Positions 46,264 to 54,305 of a DNA stretch of 64,000 nt are shown in pieces; within the stretch, counting starts at the first letter, position 1, and every line of letters begins with the position of its first letter. The translations under genes and the position numbers were made by a program. The notes below the pieces were generated by a model. The model worked only from the letters and a program-made list of their open reading frames with translations, ran no database searches and was not told the DNA's origin. This DNA comes from Planctomycetota bacterium (lineage in GTDB: Bacteria; Planctomycetota; Phycisphaerae; UBA1845; UTPLA1). The stretch lies in contig JAATGM010000005.1 of NCBI GenBank assembly GCA_015654675.1, positions 1 through 64,000 on the forward strand. Direction: 5' to 3'.

Positions 46264-46890
46264 TCAGGCATCCCGTTCGTACGCAACCCGCAGCCACTTC
46301 AGGACTTCCTCATCAATCTCCGCCGCGTCCGAAATCGGAATCCGGTGCGTAATCCGGTCTTTCTTCGCGAACCCGCCCGTATCGATCAGCCGCTTCGGCG
46401 CCTTCATGTCCCCCAGCGCCAGCCCCAAATCAATCCGCGTATTCGTCGTCGGCTTCAGCTGCGCAAAGACATGCTTGCGATACAGCGGCACCATCGTCTT
46501 GCACGGACACGCCTTCACGTCCTTCCCGATCTTGAACGCCGCCGCCATCAGCCGGTCAAAGATCGGCCGCAGCTCCGCCTTCTTTCCGGCGTACTGCTCC
46601 TCAACATACTTCACCGCCGTCTTCAGATACGCCTCGGGCGAATCCTCCTCGCCGCCCTTGCCCACCGAGCGCTCCGCGATCCACCACGCCGAGTTCGTCC
46701 CAAACTTGTGCTTCACCTTCAGCCAGTCGCGCCGCCCCGCCTCATCCCCCGGCCCCTCCTTCTTGACCAGCTTCAACCACTCCTCCAGCGTCCGCCCGGT
46801 CTTCTCCTTCAACGACGCCACCCAGTCCTGAACCATCTCCACGCCCGGGTGGACGCTGTATCGATGCTGCTTCGGTGCAATCGTCGGCAT
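46264..46890 (-). CDS. DUF4287/DUF5655 domain protein
   Basis: 208 residues from ATG 46890. The N-terminal part KTGRTLEEWLKLVKKEG and WWIAER matches the DUF4287 pattern. The C-terminal half (FDRLMAAAFKIGKDVKACPCKTMVPLYRKHVFAQLKP) matches DUF5655. There is no signal peptide or catalytic motif. It lies 12 bases downstream of a second DUF4287 gene, with which it is probably cotranscribed. Confidence 0.78.
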   Translation of the reverse strand: MPTIAPKQHRYSVHPGVEMVQDWVASLKEKTGRTLEEWLKLVKKEGPGDEAGRRDWLKVKHKFGTNSAWWIAERSVGKGGEEDSPEAYLKTAVKYVEEQYAGKKAELRPIFDRLMAAAFKIGKDVKACPCKTMVPLYRKHVFAQLKPTTNTRIDLGLALGDMKAPKRLIDTGGFAKKDRITHRIPISDAAEIDEEVLKWLRVAYERDA

Positions 46891-46902
46891 AACGTTCTCC
46901 CC

Positions 46903-47472
46903 TTAGCTCCGCGCCGAGATGGTCTCAGCCATCCGCTCCAGCGCCGCGCCCCAATACGCCTTCATCTTCTCGCCCGCCTTGGCGTCCGCAAGCTTCTTGT
47001 GCTCGACAGTCACCATGCTCTTCCCCGCCCCCTTCGCATAAAACATCACTTCAATGTGCGTCTCACCATCCACCCAGGTGATCCGCATCGACCGGTTCTT
47101 CGTCGCCTTGCGAACCGTGAAACCCGATTCCTTCAGCCACTTCGCGCGCGTCCGCTTGTCGTCCCACACGCGAAAAGCCGCCGCGATCGGCGCTGCCAGA
47201 GTCTTGCTCTTACTGACCGAATACCCGCTGGCGGTCTGATTCTTTTCGCGCAGCCCGCATACCCGCTCGTAGCCGACGGTCACCATCTGCCGCCACCACG
47301 GCCCCATCTTGTGCGTCTCTCCAACAATCTTGACGATCCCCTTGTGATCCAGCTTCCGCGCCCCCGCCTTATCCAAAACAGCAACCCACTCCCCCCAGTC
47401 CCGCCCCGTCTTCGCCTTCACCGCCGCATCGCTCATCCCGGCCGCACCGCGTTTCTCAGTGGAAGCTGGCAT
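46903..47472 (-). CDS. DUF4287-SRPBCC protein
   Basis: 189 residues from ATG 47472, with GGAGG 6 bases upstream; the extension to 47661 is rejected. N-terminal DUF4287 block: KAKTGRDWGEWVAVLDKAGARKLDHKGIV and GPWWRQMVTVGYER. The C-terminal half looks like an AHSA1/SRPBCC ligand-binding fold (AAFRVWDDKRTRAKWLKES, ITWVDGETHIEVMFYAKGAGKSMVTVEHKKL). Likely a small-molecule-binding cytoplasmic protein. Confidence 0.78.
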   Translation of the reverse strand: MPASTEKRGAAGMSDAAVKAKTGRDWGEWVAVLDKAGARKLDHKGIVKIVGETHKMGPWWRQMVTVGYERVCGLREKNQTASGYSVSKSKTLAAPIAAAFRVWDDKRTRAKWLKESGFTVRKATKNRSMRITWVDGETHIEVMFYAKGAGKSMVTVEHKKLADAKAGEKMKAYWGAALERMAETISARS

Positions 47473-47614
47473 GGTGATCCTCCAAGACACAGATCGCTCG
47501 CACCCCATCCTCTCCCCATATTGTGGCCCAACCAGCCACAAGGCCACAAGCAGCACCGGGCCCGCGATCGATTCTAGAATCTCGATCTCATCATTCCGAT
47601 CCCCAGACATCGCC

Positions 47615-48118
47615 TTAGCGGAGGTGTTTATTCCGACTTCGCAATTTGTCGTCAGCTGCAATATATTCAGCCAATTCCCACTCCCATATATCTTTAATGA
47701 CTACGGACGAGCCGTCCGCGTTGGCGTATGCGATATATCTCATCCAATCACCGCGCCCCGGTGGCACGGATTCCACCAGTATCAGATATGGCCCGCCTCG
47801 GAGATCCCCAACGGGTCTGTATTGCGGACGCAGCCGCCAGGGTGGCGTTGGAAGTTCTGGCACACGGCGACGGTCGTAAAGATTGTAAGTCTCTTCAAGC
47901 TCAACGATGGAATCCGGAAGCGGTCGCCCTTGAATGAAATAGTACCCAACCGCTTCGCCATAACCACAGACAGCCGGCCACCGCCCGCTATTCCTGACAA
48001 AAAATCCGATGAACAGGACCCCCAATGCGAACAATACGAACAAGAAAAATGAGCAGTAGTAGACCCACGCTCTACGCTTGCGTGGGACCAACTGCTTGTC
48101 AGTGTGATCGTCACTCAT
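47615..48118 (-). CDS. Hypothetical membrane-anchored protein
   Basis: 167 residues from ATG 48118. A basic stretch (PRKRRAWVYY) precedes one transmembrane helix (about residues 20-42). The rest is extracytoplasmic, with a Pro-rich middle (RRRVPELPTPPWRLRPQYRP) and an acidic end. No family was recognised. Codon use is less GC-biased than in neighbouring genes. Confidence 0.6.
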   Translation of the reverse strand: MSDDHTDKQLVPRKRRAWVYYCSFFLFVLFALGVLFIGFFVRNSGRWPAVCGYGEAVGYYFIQGRPLPDSIVELEETYNLYDRRRVPELPTPPWRLRPQYRPVGDLRGGPYLILVESVPPGRGDWMRYIAYANADGSSVVIKDIWEWELAEYIAADDKLRSRNKHLR

Positions 48119-48265
48119 CTTCCGTCGCCAACCACAAACGAACCCGCTTCTTTCCCATTTGCAGCGGATGCTGCCACCCCGACAGGCCATCCATTTCAAG
48201 ACCACTCGCAGGCGTTCTCCACGTCGCCGGCCTGCTCATCACCCCGCTGCGGTTTAAGATTGGCT

Positions 48266-48571
48266 CTACATGAAAAAGAATATGCCGACGCTATATACAA
48301 GCCACACGCACAACATAGCCATTGCGATCTTGACTCGATCCATTGCAACTCGTTTCCGCCACCATAGAACGACCGTTATCGCCAGATCCACGAGCGCGAC
48401 GGGCAGCGCGAAAATCATATAGGCCGCATAAAACTCGATGTTTATTCCGCGTCGCAACGCGCACACTGCTGTGAACAACAAAACGATTGCGATGGCCAAC
48501 GCCGGTACTTCGAGCCGCGATCTTCGTAGAGGTTTTGGCGCTCCGTATTCCAGCACGATGGGTTCGTCCAT
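48266..48571 (-). CDS. Small membrane protein
   Basis: 101 residues from ATG 48571 with an AAGGGGAG site. Three transmembrane helices are predicted (about 20-40, 45-68, 80-101). The family was not recognised. The upstream frame to 48868 is not coding-like. A conserved extended -10-like box at 48762-48773 may drive it. Confidence 0.6.
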   Translation of the reverse strand: MDEPIVLEYGAPKPLRRSRLEVPALAIAIVLLFTAVCALRRGINIEFYAAYMIFALPVALVDLAITVVLWWRKRVAMDRVKIAMAMLCVWLVYSVGIFFFM

Positions 48572-49048
48572 AAAGACTCCCCTTATCAATTCCGAAGCCC
48601 CAGGCCACCCCATTCGCACGTTGGCGCGATGCCCGGCTAATCCGCTGGCGCTGCGGCACTTCCCCAGACAGCCACGGCATGAAGCAAATCCGGAATATCC
48701 ATGGCGAACGCGGCATAGATATCTCGCCCAATCGCCCGCATCATCCTCCGCAGCTTTCCCGATCATATCACCCAGCGCGGAAACAGCCGCCAATCGCTCC
48801 ACCTCGCACCCGACGACCCCACCGGTTACCTCGCCCCCCCCCACAAGCCAGCCCCTCAAGAAAATCACTTAAGTGCCCCCCACACCATCGAATTCAGCCC
48901 CTCGCGACCCCAATAATCGCAAAAAAAGCCAATTGGCCCCCACTCCCCCCAAAACGCGCAAATAGGGATGCAGAAACCGAGCGCGTATGATGGATGATCT
49001 CGTCCCGGCTCGGCCGGACAACTGGGCTAAACGCTCCGGGGAACAAAA
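48572..49048. other. Gene-free divergent intergenic region
   Basis: 477 bases between the small membrane protein and the subtilisin gene. Frames here are Pro/Arg-rich and lack ribosome sites. It holds a minus-strand extended -10-like box (48762-48773), a run of nine C near 48834-48842, and a TATGAT at 48986-48991 that could serve the subtilisin gene. Confidence 0.5.
48762..48773 (-). promoter_or_regulatory. Putative extended -10 promoter element (GGGTGATATGAT)
   Basis: On the minus strand GGGTGATATGAT contains TGaTATGAT, an extended -10 box, about 190 bases before the small membrane protein gene. The same 12-mer occurs at 53411-53422, a similar distance before another minus-strand gene. Confidence 0.4.
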
Positions 49049-50869
49049 ATGACCATCGCCGCTGATCTCAGCTCCAATAAACGCCGCAACCACATCCTCC
49101 CGCTGACCGCCCTCCTCTGCGGCCTCGCCATCGCCGCGCCCGCCCTCGCGACGGACGGCATCCGCCAGCAAACCGGCGCCGAAGCGGCCGCGACGAAATA
49201 CGGCGTTTCCGGCGCGGGCGTCGTCGTCGCCGTTCTTGATCGCGGAATCGATTACACCCATCCCGACTTCATCAAGCCCGACGGCAATACGCGCATCAAG
49301 TACATTTTGGACATGACCGGCCCGACGAGTTACTACTACTGCGACGATCCCGCCCGGCCCATTTCAGTCGAATACACCGAGTCCCAAATCAACGCAGCCC
49401 TGCACGGCGGCCCGCCGTTGCCCACGCGCGATGCGGTCGGCCATGGAACCGTAAGCGCCGGCGTCGCCGCTGGAAACGGTCGGGCGTTTGCCGCCGGTCG
49501 CTACGCCGGAATGGCCCCGGAAGCGGATCTGATCATCGTGAAGATTACCTCGGGTGCCGACGCCCACGACAACCAGCCGGCGGACCCGGTTTTTGTCGGA
49601 TGCATGGACGAGGCGCTCACCTGGCTCAATGCCAAACTCGCACAGCTTGGCGAGCCGCCGTGCGTCGCGATCCTCAACATCGGCGTGCAATACGGCCCGC
49701 TCGACGGCACCTCGGTCGTCAGCCGCCATATCGATGAAGTCTTCGGCGCAAACCGTCCCGGTCGCATTTATGCAACCGGCACCGGCGACGAGGGTGGATA
49801 CCCCTCACATTCCGGCGGCGACTTCACAAGCGCTGCGCCGACAATCATCCGCTTTACAAAGCCGAATTCTGCCCAGTGGTCCATCGCAGCGTGGTACACC
49901 GGAACGCGGCCGGCCGAATTTACCGTGCGAATGGATGACGGCGCGGTCGTCGGCCCGGTTCCGCCGGAGGAGTGGCGTCTGAACGCCGGGCTCTACGCAT
50001 TCCAGACCGCCCCCGGTGCCGAACCGTACCCGCAGACATCAAACAGCGGCGACCGGTCCGTATATATGGACATTGGCTCGCACACCGGCGGCGGGCAGAT
50101 CGAGGTCCGCGGGACTGGCCCCGGTACTGGCCGCGTGGATGCCTACATCGTGGGCGGGCCGCCACCCATGTGGTTCCTCGATCACCTGGTGCCCGGCCGG
50201 CTGGGAGATCCCGCAACCACGCGCGGCGCGGTGGTCGCGGGCGTGTATGTGTCACGCACCGATTGGATTGATATTCAGGGAACCCCGCGCTCGAACATCA
50301 GCGAAGGAGCGGTCGGCGAACTGTGGCTTCATTCGTCCGACGGGCCGACGCGCGACGGCCGCCTCGGCGTCGATGTCGCCACGCCCGGCCAGGGGGCTTT
50401 CGCGGCCTATGCTCCCAATTCCGTTTGGCGGACATGCTGCCCGTGGAATGTGATTCAGGACGGCGGCGGCTGGTATGGCGGCCACGGCGCGGCAAGCTCA
50501 TCCGGCCCGCTGCTCGTCGGTGCGGTCGCACTGATGCTCGAAATGTGCCCGACGCTCACCGCCGACCAGGCCCGCGCGATTCTGCACGCGACGGCCACCG
50601 CCGATGCGAACACCGGCGCGGTTCCCAATAGCCATTGGGGTTACGGAAAACTTAACATGCTCGCCGCGCTCGATGCCCTCAACGCCGCGCGGCTCGGCGA
50701 TTTCGATTGCAGCGGACACGTGGACATGAGTGACGTGCCGACGTTCATTAATGTTTTGCTCGGCCTCGACGCGAATCTGCTGCATGTTCGCCGGGCCGAC
50801 ATCAATAATGACGGTACACCCAACGGCCGCGACATCGGCCCGTTCGTCGACCTGGTAATCTCCCCCTGA
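49049..50869 (+). CDS. Secreted subtilisin-like (S8) protease with dockerin-like tail
   Basis: 606 residues from ATG 49049 (GGGGAA upstream). A signal peptide ends at APALATDG. Catalytic Asp is D64 (VAVLDRGIDYTHPDF), His is H132 (VGHGTVSAG), and Ser is S483 in GHGAASSSGPLLVG, where the usual GTSxA is altered to AASSS. The oxyanion Asn (normally AGN) appears as Asp in TGDEGG. A large insert lies between these, as in CspA-like members. The C-terminus has GDFDCSGHVDMSD and ADINNDGTPNGRD calcium loops. An exported protease that may dock to a surface structure. Confidence 0.87.
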   Translation: MTIAADLSSNKRRNHILPLTALLCGLAIAAPALATDGIRQQTGAEAAATKYGVSGAGVVVAVLDRGIDYTHPDFIKPDGNTRIKYILDMTGPTSYYYCDDPARPISVEYTESQINAALHGGPPLPTRDAVGHGTVSAGVAAGNGRAFAAGRYAGMAPEADLIIVKITSGADAHDNQPADPVFVGCMDEALTWLNAKLAQLGEPPCVAILNIGVQYGPLDGTSVVSRHIDEVFGANRPGRIYATGTGDEGGYPSHSGGDFTSAAPTIIRFTKPNSAQWSIAAWYTGTRPAEFTVRMDDGAVVGPVPPEEWRLNAGLYAFQTAPGAEPYPQTSNSGDRSVYMDIGSHTGGGQIEVRGTGPGTGRVDAYIVGGPPPMWFLDHLVPGRLGDPATTRGAVVAGVYVSRTDWIDIQGTPRSNISEGAVGELWLHSSDGPTRDGRLGVDVATPGQGAFAAYAPNSVWRTCCPWNVIQDGGGWYGGHGAASSSGPLLVGAVALMLEMCPTLTADQARAILHATATADANTGAVPNSHWGYGKLNMLAALDALNAARLGDFDCSGHVDMSDVPTFINVLLGLDANLLHVRRADINNDGTPNGRDIGPFVDLVISP

Positions 50870-50888
50870 CCGGTCCCTGAGCCAGCGC

Positions 50889-50944
50889 AGTCCTGAGCTT
50901 GCTGCGTAGTCCTGAGCTTGTCGAAGGGTCGAAGGGTCGAAGGG
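50889..50944. repeat. Short direct repeats downstream of the protease gene
   Basis: The 13-mer AGTCCTGAGCTTG occurs twice (50889-50901 and 50908-50920), followed by three tandem copies of TCGAAGGG (50921-50944). CCTGAGCTTGTCGAAGG is a string often seen in dispersed intergenic repeats of other bacteria, so this may be a member of such a family. Confidence 0.7.
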
Positions 50945-50976
50945 CCCAATTCCTCAGCCCCGGCTCCGTCGCTCGA

Positions 50977-51294
50977 TCACGCCGCCGGGTGGAAATCGAC
51001 TTTTCGTTTCACGGCCTGATCGACTTCTTCCGGCGTCATCAGCACGACAATTCGCGATTTCACGCTGCCGCTGGCCTGGGCGACCAGCGCGACGACGGCC
51101 ATGTCGACGTTGCTGGGCAGGTCCATGACGATGTGGAAGTCGTCGCTGCCGAAGCCGAAGTAGAAGGCCTCGAGCTTCCCGCCCATCTCGCGCACGAGCT
51201 GATCGACCATCGCGCGGCGCTTGGATCCGCCTTCATGCAGCAGGCCTTTCAGCCCCTGCTCGGTATAGGAACCCTGACAGAGATATTTGGGCAT
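50977..51294 (-). CDS. GYD-domain protein
   Basis: 105 residues from ATG 51294, with AAAGGAG 7 bases upstream. It begins KYLCQGSYTEQGLKGLL and contains GGKLEAFYFGFGSDDFHIVMDLP, the GYD-domain pattern (ferredoxin-like alpha-beta fold). Function is unknown. It is a single convergent gene next to the protease. Confidence 0.85.
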   Translation of the reverse strand: MPKYLCQGSYTEQGLKGLLHEGGSKRRAMVDQLVREMGGKLEAFYFGFGSDDFHIVMDLPSNVDMAVVALVAQASGSVKSRIVVLMTPEEVDQAVKRKVDFHPAA

Positions 51295-51330
51295 GGGATT
51301 CTCCTTTCGTGGCATATCTCATACTCGTAG

Positions 51331-51351
51331 GGTGCGTCCTCTGCACGCACC
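51331..51351. repeat. Palindrome GGTGCGT...ACGCACC
   Basis: Seven-base perfect arms (51331-51337 and 51345-51351) around a 7-base loop, in intergenic DNA after the start of the GYD gene. It is not followed by a T run, so it is not a simple terminator. Confidence 0.6.
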
Positions 51352-51494
51352 GCCGCAACAGTCCGAACCCGGAGCGCGAGCGACGGCCGAGAGGCCCCAC
51401 CGCCAACCCGACCGCACCCCGCGCCAAACCAATAACCCTGCAAGCCAATGGCGACCAACCGGGCAGCGCCCCCCATCTCGCCCAACAGTCCGAA

Positions 51495-51549
51495 ACGCCA
51501 ACGGCGTGCGCCAACACCAGCCCAGGGCAACGCCTTGCAACGCCCTGGG
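51495..51549. repeat. Paired intergenic palindromes
   Basis: ACGCC-AAC-GGCGT (51495-51507) is followed by CCCAGGGC (51521-51528) and GCCCTGGG (51542-51549), an 8-base stem around 13 bases. Such paired palindromes look like dispersed intergenic repeat elements, but no second copy is in the window. Confidence 0.55.
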
Positions 51550-51897
51550 TCACAATCGCGCCACACAAAAAAGCCCTGAAATGGCGCGCTAGCATGCTCA
51601 GCTAAAATCACCGCATCAGGATGCCCCTCACACCCTCCCCCCGCCCCGCCTACTCTTCCTCATACTCAGAATTCAAATCCTGCCCCTGCTCTTGCTCCGC
51701 CCCTTGCCCCGGCCGTCAATGTCGCCTCGACTTCACACAACTTGGTCACCAGCTGCTAGGCACACGCTGCGTCCGCTTCATCGAGAATCCCTCGCCCGCT
51801 CGCGGCCACTGAGTTTCGCATAGCCCCTAAATCAAATTTCGCGGAGCAGGTCAGATGGGCGTGTCAACGGCGCAAAACAGGCTATAGCGATTATCGC

Positions 51898-53205
51898 TTA
51901 CCCTGGTCGCATCGTGCGCTGATAGGAGCGTGCAATGACCCAGGGGAGAAAATGGGGGTCGAGCTCCGGAGTTACTTCGAGTTCTGGGGATACGACAATT
52001 ATTGTCGGCAAATGCGCGACTGTAAGCTCGCTTGCAAACTCCCGAGAAAGGTAATGTTGCCCGGGGAGGGCATTATGTGCAACGTAATTCATCCATGTTT
52101 GCGGATCATCGTCAACGGAAATGCAAATGATCGGAATCGGAGCATCCTGGTATTGCTCTGCGATCATTTGTAGTGTGGCGAATATAGGCTTGCACGGCCC
52201 GCAGAATGTCGCCCATATGAAGAGTATCATCGGTTTGCCTTTATAAGTAGATAGGCGCGCGTCAGAGCCGTCGGAAAACTCGCCGAGAGGCCTATCCCAC
52301 CACTTTCGAATGGCGGCAGCGCGGATTCGAGCGAGGTATTTATATTCACAGGTAAGCGCAATACGTTTCGTCAGCCTATCCCCGCCACGCTCGAGCTCAA
52401 TGCGTAATTCCGTCCCGGGCGGAGTATCGTTAATGGATCTAAGCCGGCTAAGAACATCGGTGCTGCCTTTAATGCGAGTAACGACGTCTCCGACTCGCAA
52501 ATGAGCACACTCCGCCGGCGACGCCGAGCACACCTTCGTTATCTTGATCTTGTTTGGGCCAGAAGGCGACGGGATCGGTTCGAATCCAATTCCCAAAAAT
52601 CCATTCGAAGGCGGTAAGAGCGGAAGTGATTTGAGCGACCGCTGCTCAAAATATGAGGGCACAGTAAATGGTTCGACCCGAAGCGGGACAGGGAATCGCA
52701 CGAGTGAGGCGAGGTCGACGGCGCGTGCTGGTAACAGCTCTAGCGGTGGCGAGTAATCGAGTTCCAATGCGAGGCATAGCGGGCGAAAGTATACCTGCAC
52801 ATCGACTTGCGGTACTGGTGGCGATGCTGAAGTCGCCGCCAATCTTGTGGATCGAGAGAATTGGGCGACAATTTCAGAGTTCGCTTGCTTCGCAACTTCC
52901 AACGCGCTAAGCCCGGCGAGCGATCGATCACGCCTACGCCCTCGAGTTCCGCTAATCCGAATGAATTCGGACCGCGACATCGACTGTACCTCTACCCCAC
53001 GTTTTTCGTACTCGGCCGCCGTCTTGGCCACGCACTCGTGAAGCGGGTCCTTCGGCCCGTCGAGGTAGTCATCGTGAATAAGCAAAAGTTTCGTTCCGAC
53101 GTGATTAGGGGATTGCCCGGCGGCGCTCTGCGCAATTGCCGTATGGGCTACGACCCCGAGACCCGCGGTTACGGCAACAAGCAAGTTGGCGAAGCCGCGG
53201 TTCAT
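51898..53205 (-). CDS. Exported PDZ-thioredoxin (TlpA-like) fusion protein
   Basis: 435 residues from ATG 53205; the frame to 53328 has no support. A signal peptide ends near HTAIAQSAAG. Residues 36-130 form an unassigned alpha/beta segment. A PDZ domain (about 203-285; GFLGIGFEP, LRVGDVVTRIKG) is followed by a TlpA/AhpC-type thioredoxin domain with the redox pair C335-G-P-C338 in FIWATFCGPCKP and a cis-Pro in VAHLPTIIVV. It may be a periplasmic thiol-disulfide reductase with a peptide-binding module. Base composition is visibly less GC-rich than in the neighbours, which may reflect transfer or weaker selection. Confidence 0.82.
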   Translation of the reverse strand: MNRGFANLLVAVTAGLGVVAHTAIAQSAAGQSPNHVGTKLLLIHDDYLDGPKDPLHECVAKTAAEYEKRGVEVQSMSRSEFIRISGTRGRRRDRSLAGLSALEVAKQANSEIVAQFSRSTRLAATSASPPVPQVDVQVYFRPLCLALELDYSPPLELLPARAVDLASLVRFPVPLRVEPFTVPSYFEQRSLKSLPLLPPSNGFLGIGFEPIPSPSGPNKIKITKVCSASPAECAHLRVGDVVTRIKGSTDVLSRLRSINDTPPGTELRIELERGGDRLTKRIALTCEYKYLARIRAAAIRKWWDRPLGEFSDGSDARLSTYKGKPMILFIWATFCGPCKPIFATLQMIAEQYQDAPIPIICISVDDDPQTWMNYVAHNALPGQHYLSREFASELTVAHLPTIIVVSPELEVTPELDPHFLPWVIARSYQRTMRPG

Positions 53206-53369
53206 GGAGTTACCCCCAAACTTCGAAACGGTGAAGCTACGGCGCAAGGACACTCGTATGCCTTGGTTTCTCCCATACACCGGGGCGGTTGAATGGCTCC
53301 AAGTTCGGCCATTCGGGCCAGCCACCATTTTATTGAGTGCTCAAGCATTGACGTCCAACCTCCGCCGCC

Positions 53370-53747
53370 ATGCTACGCGTCGCCCCCCATCGTCCTGCCC
53401 GATTCCCCCCATCATATCACCCGGCACGGGAAAAACTGCCAGCCAGCGTCTTCACCCCCGACCACAGATTCGCTGCGGCGAACGACCATACCGCCTACCT
53501 CAACTTCCTCCGCGACGAAGTCGACGACCGCGGCCACCCCTTCGCCTCCAATAGCATCATTTTGAAGCTCGAATTCGACTCTGTCCCCTCCCGACAGACC
53601 GACCCGCAAACAGAACCGGCCGCGCCAGCGCCGGGCCTGAGCGCTTACGATTCACTCAGACGCGTGCTGGAAACCCCGATCATCCTGATCATGCCCCCCG
53701 ACCAGAATTCTGGCTTGACTTCCCAATTCCAGCATACTAAACACTAA
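53370..53747 (+). CDS. Doubtful small ORF, possible gene remnant
   Basis: 125 residues from ATG 53370. The middle (AAANDHTAYLNFLRDEVDD and following) has the C-ending codon pattern of real genes here, but the start is Pro/Arg-rich, no ribosome site is seen and no family is recognised. It could be a small gene or a decayed fragment. Confidence 0.3.
   Translation: MLRVAPHRPARFPPSYHPAREKLPASVFTPDHRFAAANDHTAYLNFLRDEVDDRGHPFASNSIILKLEFDSVPSRQTDPQTEPAAPAPGLSAYDSLRRVLETPIILIMPPDQNSGLTSQFQHTKH
53411..53422 (-). promoter_or_regulatory. Putative extended -10 promoter element (GGGTGATATGAT)
   Basis: Identical 12-mer to the one at 48762-48773, about 205 bases before the PDZ-thioredoxin gene on the same strand. 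The flanking upstream bases (GGC, GTTT, CC) are also partly shared. Confidence 0.4.
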
Positions 53748-54199
53748 CCGAACAAGCTCCCAATAAGAGGGGGGAGCAATCCGGGGTCTCAGTGCGCGAA
53801 ATCCCAACCCAAAGGGAAGCGCCGACTCCCCGCGCTTTTTGAAAAGTGAATCCGACCACACGCATTCCCCGCGGGATACAGCAAGCTTGATGCATCTCAT
53901 TAATCTCATCTCAAGACCCGGACTCAGGCCTCAGGTCTTCCACAAACCGGACCGCCCCAAATCTCACAAATCTCACGAGACGCGGCCCGGCCATTCCAAA
54001 CAATGTGCTAACTCGCCTCGGAACCGAGACTTAAATTCCGATTTCCGACATCCAATATTGTCCCACGAATCTCAAGGCCGTCTCGTCGCGTCAGGGACTC
54101 GCGGTCGCGAGGCCCGAATTCCACTCCCGCATGCCAGGCGATCGAGGGACTTCCCCAGGGCACTGCCTCGCGGCAATAAAAACCCACCCGCACCCGTTC
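53748..54199. other. Non-coding region before the metK terminator
   Basis: About 450 bases with no supportable gene. It contains degenerate CTCAAGAC/ACTCAGG strings near 53908-53942 related to the tandem repeat at 54264. Base composition is lower in GC than the gene-dense parts. Confidence 0.45.
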
Positions 54200-54235
54200 A
54201 AAAAAAAATCGCCCCGCGGCAGAACCGCGAGGCGA
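54200..54235 (-). terminator. Rho-independent terminator of metK
   Basis: On the minus strand an 11-bp stem with one G-T pair (arms 54225-54235 and 54209-54219) encloses a 5-base loop and is followed by nine T (54200-54208). It lies 66 bases past the metK stop. An A run on the other side makes it potentially bidirectional. Confidence 0.88.
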
Positions 54236-54263
54236 AAAAAATGATCGAATTCTCTTTCCCAAA

Positions 54264-54305
54264 TCTCAAGACTCAGGTCTCAAGACTCAAGTCTCAAACA
54301 TCAGG
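54264..54305. repeat. Three tandem 14-bp repeats at the 3' end of metK
   Basis: TCTCAAGACTCAGG, TCTCAAGACTCAAG and TCTCAAACATCAGG follow each other without gaps (54264-54277, 54278-54291, 54292-54305). The last copy includes the metK stop codon. Confidence 0.75.

Larger units (their letters stand above)
51295..51897. other. Gene-free region with palindromes
   Basis: 603 bases without a convincing gene; frames are short, Pro/Arg-rich and overlap on all strands. It holds three short palindromes (see repeat entries). The part after 51600 shows nothing recognisable. Confidence 0.5.

Noticed and set aside
48920..48942. GCCAATTGGC palindrome next to a run of A/T as a minus-strand terminator
   Set aside because: The arms are only 4-5 bases with no loop room, and no minus-strand gene ends just upstream of it.
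51287..51605. Overlapping ORFs of about 100 codons on both strands
   Set aside because: All are Pro/Arg-rich, lack ribosome sites and overlap palindromic repeat DNA.
53652..53909. 85-codon minus-strand ORF
   Set aside because: No ribosome site or recognised motif, and it lies within repeat-bearing intergenic DNA.
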